Shown here: positions 16,403 through 26,083 of the stretch, one piece after another
Numbering within the stretch: position 1 is the stretch's first letter
Layout: every line of letters starts with the position of its first letter
Origin: Marinifilum sp965230805
GTDB lineage: Bacteria; Bacteroidota; Bacteroidia; Bacteroidales; Marinifilaceae
Direction of reading: 5' to 3'
Length of the DNA: 64,000 nucleotides
Assembly (NCBI RefSeq): GCF_965230805.1
Contig: NZ_OZ246019.1
Span: 4,402,001-4,466,000 of the forward strand
Program-made: the position numbers and the translations under genes
The notes under the pieces: model-generated
Told to the model about the DNA's origin: nothing
Databases searched by the model: none
The model's input: the letters and a program-made list of their open reading frames with translations, nothing else

Positions 16403-17713
16403 TTAATTCAACTGTGGGTTTCGTGCTTTTACCGATAAGAGGAGCAGAACAATCACCACGGCTATGCCTATATATCCCGTAAGGAAATAATGGCCGGTAA
16501 TGGTGTTAATTCTGCTGTAAAACAAGGGGGCCATAGCACTTGCAAAAACAATAAGTGACATGGATAATCCACTAATGGCACCCAAATGCTTGCGTCCAAA
16601 AAACCGAGGCCAACTTATTGATGCCAGAACAGAAAATAAACCTCCCATAAGTCCGTTGCCCCCAATTAAAATGTAATATCCTGCGGGAAGATCGAGAATG
16701 GCAACCCCAAGCGCCGACAACAAACATCCTAATAAGTATACAAACAACAGTTTTTGTAAGCGCATGTAATCGCTAACAATATTACCAACAAAGGCTGTAA
16801 TGATGGATACGATGGATGTTGGTATAAACATGCTTAGTGCCTTTTGTTCGGAATAACCGCATGAATCGAATATAGAGATCACATTAAATGTAAAACCAGT
16901 AATAAAGAAAGCGCAGAAGCATAAGGACAGGGCAAAAATCCAAAACACCCAGGTACTACGGGCTTCGCTTAGGGTATAGTCTTTTTTGGGCGTAAAAGCA
17001 GTATTGTTTTTCGATTTGGCTTTCAATACTTTTCCATCGGGTATTAAACCGCATTCTTCTGGATTATCGCGGTAAAGGATAAATGCAAAAGCAACAAATA
17101 AAAGCGTCATAAGTGCCAATACAAGATAGGCTGTTCTCCAATCGAAATTGCCAATAAGCATGGCTATAAACAAAGGAGCCATTGCAAAACCAAAGGATTG
17201 AATGGCACTAGATATGCTATTGGCCAAGCCCCTGCGCTTGTCGAACCATTTCATGATTAAATTGCGCGATGCCAGGGTTAGTACCCCTTGACCCGAAAAG
17301 CGCAATAAAAAGAAGAAAAATGATACCATAACGAATGTTACAATGGTGTATTTAATGCCAAAGCTTGCAGAAATGCTATTTGCAATACCTGTTGAATTTG
17401 AAAACAGCATGAGGGTAATTGCCAATGTTATTGCAGCGATTATGGCAGTAAATCTTGCGCCAAATTTGTCGTATATTTTTCCTGCAAAGGTTAATATGCT
17501 TGAACTGGCAACAGTTCCAATTAAATAGGCAGTACTCAATACATCGCGGCTTAAGTGTAGCTCTTCAATTAAATAATCGGTGAAAACCGAAACCCCAATG
17601 GTTTGACCTGGAATACTGCAAAGCACACCAATGGTACCGGCAGCCATACTTACCCAGCCATAGAAAAATGGAAATTTTGCAGGTGCAAACGGAAAATTCG
17701 GATTTCTTTTCAT
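16403..17713 (-). CDS. MFS transporter
   Basis: A 436-residue major facilitator protein with 12 predicted membrane helices. The helix 2-3 loop motif is GKIYDKFGARFTA (MFS motif A), and the corresponding loop in the second half reads GNIVSDYMRLQK. Substrate unknown: resembles anion/oxalate-formate-type carriers in the GWVSMAAGTIGVLCSIPGQ first helix. A hydrophilic middle loop (about residues 215-250) is Lys-rich. Monocistronic by position; no specific neighbours hint at its substrate. Confidence 0.85.
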   Translation of the reverse strand: MKRNPNFPFAPAKFPFFYGWVSMAAGTIGVLCSIPGQTIGVSVFTDYLIEELHLSRDVLSTAYLIGTVASSSILTFAGKIYDKFGARFTAIIAAITLAITLMLFSNSTGIANSISASFGIKYTIVTFVMVSFFFFLLRFSGQGVLTLASRNLIMKWFDKRRGLANSISSAIQSFGFAMAPLFIAMLIGNFDWRTAYLVLALMTLLFVAFAFILYRDNPEECGLIPDGKVLKAKSKNNTAFTPKKDYTLSEARSTWVFWIFALSLCFCAFFITGFTFNVISIFDSCGYSEQKALSMFIPTSIVSIITAFVGNIVSDYMRLQKLLFVYLLGCLLSALGVAILDLPAGYYILIGGNGLMGGLFSVLASISWPRFFGRKHLGAISGLSMSLIVFASAMAPLFYSRINTITGHYFLTGYIGIAVVIVLLLLSVKARNPQLN

Positions 17714-17819
17714 TCTACTTCGTAATTAAAGAGTGTGCAAAGTTAATCGATTTTGCTTATCGGCTGATAGATATTAAATAATACTCTACTAACATATCAT
17801 TAAAGAATTATAAAGGTTT

Positions 17820-17942
17820 TATTATGAAACGAGTATGATTAAAACAATGAATTAACACATAGGTTAATGATTATTTTGATCATGCATTTTCTATACTGAC
17901 AAATGGGCAATATTGTAAACAGATGAAATAAGTCTTAAATTG
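17820..17942. repeat. Degenerate dispersed intergenic repeat, copy 1
   Basis: In a 390-bp gap, blocks such as ATGAAACGAG-x-A-x-GATTAAAA, GGTTAATGATT, ACAAATGGG and AAACAGATGAA recur in the same order at about 30.19-30.31 kb. This marks a worn, dispersed non-coding repeat. No open frame is evident. Confidence 0.5.
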
Positions 17943-17983
17943 ATGTTCGTATTTTGCGATTGCTTAAGAACAAAAACAGAAGC

Positions 17984-17997
17984 ATCAGCATGCTGAT
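17984..17997. promoter_or_regulatory. 14-bp perfect palindrome upstream of doxX-like gene
   Basis: ATCAGCATGCTGAT is self-complementary and lies 106 bp before the DoxX start; a possible operator. Confidence 0.35.
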
Positions 17998-18102
17998 ATT
18001 TTATAAGAATGAATAGGCTTAAAAGGAGAAAAGAACGAGGCTGATTTCGTGATAAAATTGCGATTACATACTATTTTAAATATTGAACCAAAAAAAGAGA
18101 AT

Positions 18103-18498
18103 ATGGAAAATTTAGGAAAACTGATCCTTAGAATAAGTGTAGCGGGCTTAATGCTACCTCACGGAATTCATAAGCTAATGCATGGCATCGACGGTGTGAA
18201 ATATGTGCTTGGACAAGCAAGTATGCCCCAAGTTTTAAGCTATGGAGTATATATTGGTGAAATTGTAGCCCCGCTATTAATGATTTTAGGATTGTATGCC
18301 CGAGTATCGGGACTATTGATTGCTTTTACCATGTTTATTGCTACTGTAGCGGCTCATGGTCATGAATTATTTGCTTTTACAAAATATGGAGGATTGGTTG
18401 TAGAATTGAATGCTTTATACTTTTTTGCTGCTTTAGCCGTTGCCTTAATTGGTCCGGGAAAGTTTAGCCTGGGCAATCAGAGAGGTTTTTTTAGATAA
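18103..18498 (+). CDS. DoxX family membrane protein
   Basis: A 131-residue protein with four membrane helices typical of DoxX: LGKLILRISVAGLMLPHGIHKL, the GEIVAPLLMILGLYAR segment and a C-terminal GPGKFSLGN. The frame opens at a GTG at 18049, but the ATG at 18103 puts the first helix at the N-terminus as in the family. DoxX proteins are small inner-membrane proteins linked to redox or thiol stress; the exact reaction is not known. Its neighbour two genes on is a glutathione synthetase, which fits. Confidence 0.85.
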   Translation: MENLGKLILRISVAGLMLPHGIHKLMHGIDGVKYVLGQASMPQVLSYGVYIGEIVAPLLMILGLYARVSGLLIAFTMFIATVAAHGHELFAFTKYGGLVVELNALYFFAALAVALIGPGKFSLGNQRGFFR

Positions 18499-18577
18499 TA
18501 ACACTGGTATAATCACATTTTTATGCTTGGCTATAGCGTGAAGTGTGGAACAAATAAATTAACAATGAATTAAGAGT

Positions 18578-18624
18578 TACGACTCGAAATACATTGTATT
18601 TTTGCACGTGTATTTCGAGTTGTA
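18578..18624 (+). promoter_or_regulatory. Palindromic operator around the MATE-gshF promoter
   Basis: Arms 18578-18593 (TACGACTCGAAATACA) and 18609-18624 (the reverse complement with one mismatch) enclose the -7 box TATTTTTG at 18597-18604. Transcription should start within the right arm, so a bound dimer would block the promoter. The MATE start codon follows at 18628. Confidence 0.7.
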
Positions 18625-18627
18625 CTT

Positions 18628-19980
18628 ATGATTACACTAATAACTCGTTTTTATAAACGGGAAAAACAATATTCAGCCGTTGGGAAAAAGCTATTCAAGT
18701 TAGCCATCCCTATTATCGGCTCTTATCTTCTTCATACCGCCTATAATCTTACCGATATGATTTGGGTAGGATCATTAGGAAGTAATGCCGTTGCTGCCGT
18801 TGGATCGGCAGGTTTCTTTTTGCATCTGGGCTGGGCAATGGCATCTATTGTTACGGTGGGTGCAAACATCAAAATATCGCATTCGGTAGGGGCAAACGAT
18901 AAGGAAGGAGCAGGCAGGTTTGCAAGCTCAGCCCTTTGGGGAATTGGAATAATAGCCGCTGTATTTTCTGCTATCTTCTGGATCTTCCCCGATAAGTTCA
19001 TCAAGTTTTTTCAGATGCAAGATCCTGAGGTGAACGAAATGGCCGTTTCTTATCTTGTGATTAGCACCTTTGGCGTGATCTTGAGCTATGCAAACCTCTT
19101 ATTTATTAGCATGTTTAATGCTCATTCGCAAACCAAAGTTTCCTTTAAAGCCAGTTTAATAGGTACAGTGGCAAACATTGCACTCGATCCCTTGCTTATT
19201 TTTGCTTTTTCGCTTGGGGTGGATGGGGCAGCATATGCAAGCATTATAGGCCGTAGCTTAAGTTTGATATACTTTCTGGTGATCTACAAGAAAACTACCA
19301 ATATCAATTTTAATGGAATTTTTCCATGTATGGCGAAGTTTAAAAGCATATTCAGCGTGGGAACTCCGGCAGCAGTTCAAAGAATCTCGTTTTCGATTAT
19401 TTATATATTTCTGGCAAGAATCATTGCCGAATGGGGACCAAATGCCATTGCTGTTCAGAAAATTGGTGTGCAGATAGAGTCAATTACTTTTATGATTGTA
19501 GGTGGTTTTATGCAGGCGGTAACCATAATGGTTGGACAAAGCTATGGAGCTAAAAACCTGACCGAAGTCCCAAATATTTATAAGGCTGGTTGGAGAATGT
19601 CTTTTGCCGTAGGTGTAGTAACCACAATGATATTTTTACTGATCCCCAAAACCCTGTTTTCAATCTTTGTTCCCGAAGAGGAAAGTATTATTATGGGTAA
19701 AGAATATTTAATGATTCTGGCAGTTTCGCAGTTGTTTATGTGTTTGGAGATGATTAATGCCGGGGTATTTAATGGTTTGGGAAAAACCAAAATATCGGCT
19801 GCTGTAAGTGTAATTTTCACATCCCTTCGTTTGCCTGGAGCTTACTTTTTAGGATTTTATACCTTTTTAAGTTTAAATGGTGTTTGGTGGAGTATTACAG
19901 GAAGTAGTATATTAAAAGGAATTGTAATGTATTTGCTGCTTAAAGCATTTATGAGAAAAAATACTTTTGGAAAAATTTAG
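18628..19980 (+). CDS. MATE family efflux transporter
   Basis: A 450-residue MATE-type multidrug or toxin exporter with 12 helices in two homologous halves. Typical stretches are LFKLAIPIIGSYLLHTAYNLTDMIWVG-like first helices and NAIAVQKIGVQIESITFM in the second half. Transport is driven by sodium or protons. The leader is very short because the promoter ends a few bases before the ATG. The gshF gene starts 4 bp after the stop, so efflux and glutathione synthesis are co-expressed, suggesting defence against electrophiles or toxic compounds (inference). Confidence 0.9.
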   Translation: MITLITRFYKREKQYSAVGKKLFKLAIPIIGSYLLHTAYNLTDMIWVGSLGSNAVAAVGSAGFFLHLGWAMASIVTVGANIKISHSVGANDKEGAGRFASSALWGIGIIAAVFSAIFWIFPDKFIKFFQMQDPEVNEMAVSYLVISTFGVILSYANLLFISMFNAHSQTKVSFKASLIGTVANIALDPLLIFAFSLGVDGAAYASIIGRSLSLIYFLVIYKKTTNINFNGIFPCMAKFKSIFSVGTPAAVQRISFSIIYIFLARIIAEWGPNAIAVQKIGVQIESITFMIVGGFMQAVTIMVGQSYGAKNLTEVPNIYKAGWRMSFAVGVVTTMIFLLIPKTLFSIFVPEEESIIMGKEYLMILAVSQLFMCLEMINAGVFNGLGKTKISAAVSVIFTSLRLPGAYFLGFYTFLSLNGVWWSITGSSILKGIVMYLLLKAFMRKNTFGKI

Positions 19981-19984
19981 TTTG

Positions 19985-22297
19985 ATGGTTCATTTGATAA
20001 ATAACATAGCTAAAACATTGTCTTGCGATAGTATAAAAGCAAGTATTACGGATGGTTTATTTGGTATAGAAAAAGAGAATGTTCGTGTGGATGAACGTGG
20101 AAGAATGGCCAATACGCCACATCCAGGGATTTTAGGCGATAAGTTTCGCCATCCTTTTATTACTACCGATTTTTCTGAAAGCCAGGTGGAAATGATTACC
20201 CCACCATTGAAGAGTATTGCCGAGGTTCATGGTTTTTTGGAAACATTAAACGATGTGATTTTAGAGAATTTAGGTGAGGAATTGCTATGGCCGCAAAGCT
20301 TGCCTCCCTTATTGCCTGCTGAAGAAGAAATTCCGATTGCTAAGTTTGGTGAAGACGGTATTCATAAAGAGAAATACAGAGAGGAATTGGCTAATAGATA
20401 TGGTAAGGAAAGGCAAATGTTATCAGGAATACATTTTAATTTCTCTTTATCTGACAGACTGGAAAGAAAACTTTGTAAAGCTATTAAATGGCAAGGCAAT
20501 CAAGAGGCTTTTAGAGAAGCCCTATATTTAAAAATGGTGCGCAATTTTATGCGATATCGTTGGTTATTGGTTTGGTTGTTCGGAGAAAGTCCTGAAGCAG
20601 ATCCTTCCTTAAAAATGAAATCACTGCGAACAGGTGAGAAAATGAGTATGGGATGCAGAAAGGCGGTATCGATTCGTACCAGTTCCGGTGGCTATAGAAA
20701 TGCTGAAGAGTATTTTATTGATTTTAATTGTTTGACTTCGTACAAAGAGTCGGTTAAAGCATTGGTGGACGATGGTAAGATACTTTTAGATGAGGAATTG
20801 TACCTGCCCATTCGATTGAAATTTGATTCGGAAAGCAAAAGGATCTCACATCTGGAGGTTAGAATCTTAGATCTTGATCCTTTCGAGAAGTCGGGAGTAT
20901 CGAAAATTAGATTGCATTTTATGCACTTGTTTATGTTATATTGTTTGTTCGAAAAGGAAGAGAATATTTACAATGAAACAGATCAAAAAATAGCTTCAAA
21001 AAATCATGACTGGGTGGCTTGCAGTGGTCTTAATCCTGAATTGTTGTTGAAAGATTTTAAAGGAAACATGCTGAGGATTGATGTCATGCTTCAAAATATG
21101 CTTAGCGACATTAAAGCATTTGTGAATACATCGGGATTAGCAAATAATGAATGTTACCAAAAGGCAATGGACAGAGTCGAATGTTTAATCACTCATCCGG
21201 AAAAACGCTCTTCGCTATTGGTAAAGCAGCAAATAGATAAAAAAGGCTTTATTAATTTTCATTTGGATCAGGCAAAGAAATATAAACTGGAAAGCGAAAT
21301 GAGTGGCTTCCGTTTTCACGGATTTGAAGATCTGGAATTGTCGTCGCAGTTGCTAATGAAAGCTGCACTTCGACGTGGAGTTGAATTTAAAATTCTGGAC
21401 AGAAGTGAGAATTTTATCAGCTTGCACCGAGAAGATAAAACAGAATACGTAATGCAGGCTACACGAACATCATTAGACAATTATTCGAGTGTTTTGATGA
21501 TGGAAAATAAATTGGTTACCAAAAAAATATTGGAGAAAGCCGGTGTTCGGGTTCCTGGTGGATTAGATTACCGGGATGCCGTACAAGCTCGATCGGATTT
21601 TGATTTGTTCGAAGGAAAAGGAATTGTGATAAAACCCAAATCAACCAACTTTGGATTGGGAATTACCATACTAAAAGATAATGTCAGGGAAGAGGTATAC
21701 AAACGAGCTGTAGACATCGCCTTTGAACACGATAATAGTATTCTGATTGAAGACTTTGTGGCAGGTAAGGAATATAGATTTTTTGTAATAAATGAGGTGG
21801 TTACCGGGATTTTGCATCGTGTTCCTGCCAATGTAAAAGGTGATGGAAACAGTACAATTCGACACTTGGTTGAAGAAAAGAACAAGGATTCATTGCGCGG
21901 AAGAGGCTATCGTACTCCTTTGGAAAAAATCAGATTGGAAGAGCCTGAGGCAATGTTTTTACAGGATCAGAACCTGAGCTTCGACAGCATTCCTGCCAAG
22001 GATGAAATTGTGTATCTGAGAGAGAATTCAAATATTAGCACTGGAGGCGATAGCATCGATTTTACGGATGATATTCATCCTTCGTATAAGGAAATTGCAA
22101 TAAAATCAGCGAAAGCTTTAGGGGTTAGAATAACGGGTTTGGATATGATGATTGAAGACATCACTAAACCGGCACACAAAGATAATTATGCCATTATTGA
22201 AATGAACTTTAATCCTGCAATTCATATTCATTGCTATCCATATGAAGGGAAGAATCGCAAGCTGAATGAAAAAATATTGGATGCATTGGGTTTTTAA
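19985..22297 (+). CDS. gshF: Bifunctional glutathione synthetase GshF
   Basis: A 770-residue fusion. The N-terminal half (about 1-460) is a gamma-glutamylcysteine ligase (GIEKENVRVDERGR, TDFSESQVEMITPP, SGIHFNFSLSD), and the C-terminal half (about 490-770) is an ATP-grasp ligase (GIVIKPKSTNFGLGITIL, ILIEDFVAGKEYRFFVIN, AIIEMNFNPAIHIH). Together they make glutathione from glutamate, cysteine and glycine. An in-frame TTG at 19967 overlaps the MATE gene; the ATG at 19985, 4 bp after that stop, is the likely start. It is co-transcribed with the MATE gene upstream and the permease gene 37 bp downstream. Confidence 0.93.
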   Translation: MVHLINNIAKTLSCDSIKASITDGLFGIEKENVRVDERGRMANTPHPGILGDKFRHPFITTDFSESQVEMITPPLKSIAEVHGFLETLNDVILENLGEELLWPQSLPPLLPAEEEIPIAKFGEDGIHKEKYREELANRYGKERQMLSGIHFNFSLSDRLERKLCKAIKWQGNQEAFREALYLKMVRNFMRYRWLLVWLFGESPEADPSLKMKSLRTGEKMSMGCRKAVSIRTSSGGYRNAEEYFIDFNCLTSYKESVKALVDDGKILLDEELYLPIRLKFDSESKRISHLEVRILDLDPFEKSGVSKIRLHFMHLFMLYCLFEKEENIYNETDQKIASKNHDWVACSGLNPELLLKDFKGNMLRIDVMLQNMLSDIKAFVNTSGLANNECYQKAMDRVECLITHPEKRSSLLVKQQIDKKGFINFHLDQAKKYKLESEMSGFRFHGFEDLELSSQLLMKAALRRGVEFKILDRSENFISLHREDKTEYVMQATRTSLDNYSSVLMMENKLVTKKILEKAGVRVPGGLDYRDAVQARSDFDLFEGKGIVIKPKSTNFGLGITILKDNVREEVYKRAVDIAFEHDNSILIEDFVAGKEYRFFVINEVVTGILHRVPANVKGDGNSTIRHLVEEKNKDSLRGRGYRTPLEKIRLEEPEAMFLQDQNLSFDSIPAKDEIVYLRENSNISTGGDSIDFTDDIHPSYKEIAIKSAKALGVRITGLDMMIEDITKPAHKDNYAIIEMNFNPAIHIHCYPYEGKNRKLNEKILDALGF

Positions 22298-22334
22298 GTA
22301 AATTCAGCTCTTAATTTTAACATGAACCTTCCGC

Positions 22335-25300
22335 ATGAACAAAACGACATACATCCTTAAAAGTTTGTGGTATTATCGCAAGCAGCATCTGGCTGTGTTG
22401 CTAGGAACAATTGTAAGTACAGCTGTTTTAACCGGAGCTTTAATTGTAGGCGATTCGGTAAGAAACAGCTTGCTAGAATTGGTTAATCTTCGACTGGGGA
22501 AAGTAGAATATGCCATGTCAACCGGCGATCGTTTTGTGCGTGCTGAATTGGCAGATGAAATTGCAAATGATTTAGATGCACATGTGATTCCCGTTTTACA
22601 GACTGATGGAATAGCTGTTCGTCCCGAAAGCAATACGAGAATCAATCACATTCAGGTTTATGGTGTTGATGCCTCGTTTAACAAGCTGACAGATACACAG
22701 GTGTATAATTTAAAAGAAGATGAAGCCTGTTTAAGTTTAAATCTTGCTAACAGGATGAATGTAAAGCCAGGCGATACTTTCTTGTTGCGACTTAAAAAAG
22801 CCAGTGTAATTCCTGCCAATGCACCTTTTGTATCGGATGAAGATCAGAATATTGCTTTAAGATTAAAAGTAAAGGCCATTTGTGATGATTCACAATTGGC
22901 TAGGTTTAGCTTGAAAAGCAATCAGATTGCTCCTTACAATGTATTTTTGTCCAGAGAATCCTTAGCGAAAGACTTGGAATTGGAATCGCTATCCAATTTA
23001 ATTTTAGTAGCACCTAAAGAATCAAAAGAGTTGAATTTGCAAGCATTGCAGGAAAGCTTGCACGCCAACTGGAAATTGGAAGATGCCAGCTTAAAGATTA
23101 GGGATATTGAAGGGCAATCAAAAGTAGAAATGACTTCTGATCGCGTTTTTATTGATACGCCCATTATGGATCTCGTTCATCAGATATCAGGGAAGAAAGA
23201 GTATGTACTTAGTTATTTTGTGAATAGCTTAAGTGTAAATGAGCAGAACACGCCTTATTCTTTTATCACTTCGGTAGATAGCTATCAAATTAAGGAAAAT
23301 GAAGTGATTATCAACTCATGGTTGGCGGAAGATCTGAAGGCCGAAATTGGTGATACCCTTCGAATTAAATACTATACCATTGGTGCTTTACGACAATTGC
23401 TTGAAGAGTACAGAGCATTTACTATTAAGGATATTCTGCCAATGACAGATGCACATTGGGATTCATCTATGATGCCATCCTTTCCCGGTTTAACCGATGC
23501 AGGTTCTTGCAGTGAATGGGATGCAGGTGTTCCTGTTGACTTTTCAAAAATAAGACCCAAGGATGAGGAGTACTGGAAAAAGTACAAAGGCACCCCAAAG
23601 GCATATATCTCAACCCATACTGCCATTAAGCTATGGAGTAACAAATACGGAACTTATACTGCAGTAAGATTTGACTCAAAGGATGATCTTAGATCTGAGA
23701 TTGAGAATTTGCTTACACCGGATGTATTGAGCATTGCCTTTGCAGAACCAAGAAACGAAGGGAAAAGAGCAGCCAATAATATGGTAGACTTTGGAGGGCT
23801 GTTCCTAAGTTTGAGCTTCTTTATTATCGCAGCAGCAATTCTGCTTAGCATTTTAATCTATTCCTTGAATTTGGATAATAGAAATGAGGAAACAGGTATT
23901 CTGCTTGGTTTAGGATTTAACAAATCGAAAATTATAGCCATTAGAATTTACGAATCGATGATTACTGTAATTCTTGGTGGCGTTTTGGGCGTATTACCAG
24001 GAATTATATACAACAAGTTGATGTTATCCGCATTAAATTCTGTTTGGCAAGATGTAGTGCGAACCAAGATGCTGCATGTTCACTTGGAAATGGATACATT
24101 GATAATTGGTTTTGCATCAGGGGTAATTATTGCCATCATTTGCATAGTGTTTGTTACCCGAAAAAAGGTGAAGCAATCGGCTGTTAGGCTGATTAAGGAT
24201 GCTTATCAGGAAAATATATCAAGCAAAAAATCGACTTACACCATATGGACTGCTTTGTTTTTGTTGGGAGTTAGTATTGCCATAATCGTCTATGCATTTT
24301 CATCTTCTTTAGAACAGAATGCTGAGTTGTTGTTATCAGCAGGCGGCTTGTTTTTGCTATCCTTTTCGGTGATTGTGTATTCTTATTTAAAAGGACTTGG
24401 TGTAAAATTTAGCAATCAAACCCCAAGTATAAAAGACTTATCTCTTAAAAATGCGGCACGTAATGTAAAACGCAGTCTTGCCATTGTTGTTTTATTGGCA
24501 TTGGGTACTTTTTCAGTTCTGATTACCGGTGCCAATCGCAAAACATTTCAGGGTTCCGAAAACTCTAATCAATCAGGGACAGGTGGGTATGAGTATTGGA
24601 TAGAATCTACTCTTCCAATTTTAAATGATTTAAATAGCCGCGAAGGGCAGGAAAAACTTGGTTTTAGTAAGGGAGATTTTGATGATTCAGTAAGATTTGT
24701 ACAATTCAGAGCCCTTGAAGGAGATGATGCAAGTTGCCTGAATTTGAATCAGGTAAGCAAGCCAAGAGTATTAGGATTTAATACTTCTGATTTTGAAGAT
24801 CGAAAGTCTTTTACTTTTGCAAAACTGATTCCCGAAGTGAATGAGAAGAATCCCTGGAGTGGCTTAAATCAAAATTTTGGAGAGGATGTAATACCTGCCA
24901 TTGCAGATCAGACCGTGATAATGTGGGGATTGAAAAAAGCTGTAGGAGATACTTTGTTTTATCAGAACGAATATGGAAAGCATGTGAAATTATTGCTAGT
25001 TGGAGGTTTGGCAAATTCAATCTTTCAAGGCAATATATTGATATCAGACAGCTTGTTCCAAAAGAATTTCCCATCGGTTAGCGGATCTAAAATTATATTG
25101 GCCGAATGTGCTAAAAAGGATTCCTTGTTCATGACTAATTTTGAAGATAACTTGCAGGATTTTGGACTAAGAGGAAGTAAGAGTTCGGAAAGAATGGCTG
25201 CTTTCTATTCTGTTGAAAATACCTACTTAAGTATGTTCATGATTCTTGGAGGATTGGGTGTAATCATAGGAACAATTGGTTTGGGAATTGTACTGTTGCG

Positions 25301-25601
25301 GAATGTTTTGGAACGAAAAAAAGAATTGGCTGTGTTAAGATCTGTTGGTTATACTGAGGGCGATATATTTAAGCTCTTATTTGGCGAGAATTTGTTTTTA
25401 TTGCTACTGGGTTTGACAGGAGGAATTCTATCAGCACTAATTGGCGTACTGCCTTCATTATTCACCCATGCTTTTCAGATGCCCTACCTATATGTTTTAT
25501 TGCTGATTTTGGCAATCGCCATTAGTGGCTTAGCATGGATTTATATCCCTTTAAAGCTTATTCGCAAGCAAAATATCATCGAATCCCTGCAAAATGATTG
25601 A
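22335..25601 (+). CDS. Large FtsX/MacB-type ABC permease
   Basis: A 1088-residue membrane protein with one N-terminal helix (TAVLTGALIVGDSVRNSLLE), a large extracytoplasmic region and two FtsX modules: three helices at about 490-615 and, after two spacer helices near 640-690 and a second external domain, three at about 970-1080. The motifs ILLGLGFNKSKIIAIRIYE and VLRSVGYTEGDIFKLLFGEN are the coupling helices that contact an ATPase. No ATP-binding subunit is encoded next to it, so the partner must be elsewhere in the genome. Such permeases act in lipoprotein or exporter-type (mechanotransmission) ABC systems. Position after MATE and gshF suggests a shared stress operon. Confidence 0.85.
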   Translation: MNKTTYILKSLWYYRKQHLAVLLGTIVSTAVLTGALIVGDSVRNSLLELVNLRLGKVEYAMSTGDRFVRAELADEIANDLDAHVIPVLQTDGIAVRPESNTRINHIQVYGVDASFNKLTDTQVYNLKEDEACLSLNLANRMNVKPGDTFLLRLKKASVIPANAPFVSDEDQNIALRLKVKAICDDSQLARFSLKSNQIAPYNVFLSRESLAKDLELESLSNLILVAPKESKELNLQALQESLHANWKLEDASLKIRDIEGQSKVEMTSDRVFIDTPIMDLVHQISGKKEYVLSYFVNSLSVNEQNTPYSFITSVDSYQIKENEVIINSWLAEDLKAEIGDTLRIKYYTIGALRQLLEEYRAFTIKDILPMTDAHWDSSMMPSFPGLTDAGSCSEWDAGVPVDFSKIRPKDEEYWKKYKGTPKAYISTHTAIKLWSNKYGTYTAVRFDSKDDLRSEIENLLTPDVLSIAFAEPRNEGKRAANNMVDFGGLFLSLSFFIIAAAILLSILIYSLNLDNRNEETGILLGLGFNKSKIIAIRIYESMITVILGGVLGVLPGIIYNKLMLSALNSVWQDVVRTKMLHVHLEMDTLIIGFASGVIIAIICIVFVTRKKVKQSAVRLIKDAYQENISSKKSTYTIWTALFLLGVSIAIIVYAFSSSLEQNAELLLSAGGLFLLSFSVIVYSYLKGLGVKFSNQTPSIKDLSLKNAARNVKRSLAIVVLLALGTFSVLITGANRKTFQGSENSNQSGTGGYEYWIESTLPILNDLNSREGQEKLGFSKGDFDDSVRFVQFRALEGDDASCLNLNQVSKPRVLGFNTSDFEDRKSFTFAKLIPEVNEKNPWSGLNQNFGEDVIPAIADQTVIMWGLKKAVGDTLFYQNEYGKHVKLLLVGGLANSIFQGNILISDSLFQKNFPSVSGSKIILAECAKKDSLFMTNFEDNLQDFGLRGSKSSERMAAFYSVENTYLSMFMILGGLGVIIGTIGLGIVLLRNVLERKKELAVLRSVGYTEGDIFKLLFGENLFLLLLGLTGGILSALIGVLPSLFTHAFQMPYLYVLLLILAIAISGLAWIYIPLKLIRKQNIIESLQND

Positions 25602-25656
25602 TTAACAATGTGAGTGCTAAGGATTGCCAAGGAAAGGAAAAGGGAGATTTAATATT

Positions 25657-25925
25657 TAACGTGAGTTCGACGTAAAATTCGTTCACAGTTTGATCTGATT
25701 TTGAGTAGAAATTTTCTCAAATTTTCGAAGGAATATCGGGATATTTCAAGAAGATTTGAGGAGATTTATGCCGAAAGCAGGCAAACACATAATGGAAAGT
25801 TATCTTTACGACATCTTCACATTAAAAATTCCTCAAGATAGCCCGCTATTCTTTCCAAATTTTTAATGCAAATCTATCGTAAATATAACTTTCTGTGGAT
25901 AGAATTTTACATCGAACTCACGTTA
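25657..25925. repeat. 269-bp structured palindromic element (three-stem fold)
   Basis: The ends are inverted repeats of about 30 bp, starting TAACGTGAGTTCGACGTAAA on the left with the complement on the right. Inside, two further long inverted repeats lie side by side: 25709-25737 with 25740-25767, and 25794-25830 with 25857-25893. The strand can therefore fold into a three-way junction. No open frame of note is present. It has the look of a MITE or a structured-RNA repeat that fills the gap between the permease gene and the insertion sequence. Confidence 0.7.
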
Positions 25926-26023
25926 TTTAAAATGTATCAGATACTTCCCTTGTCAAGAAAAAAAAGCTAGTCCTAAAATCAAGCTATCATTACCATATTA
26001 AAAAATACATTGAAACAGAACTA

Positions 26024-26083
26024 AGAATTACAGGTTAACACCAGTATTACATTACGTGTACAATGTTTAAGAATAGTATTTTT
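26024..26083 (+). repeat. 60-bp target duplication, left copy
   Basis: The 60 bases before the IS left end are repeated without change after its right end (27727-27786). They begin AGAATTACAGGTTAACACC-like sequence and end in TAGTATTTTT. This is a target-site duplication of unusual length. Confidence 0.9.
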
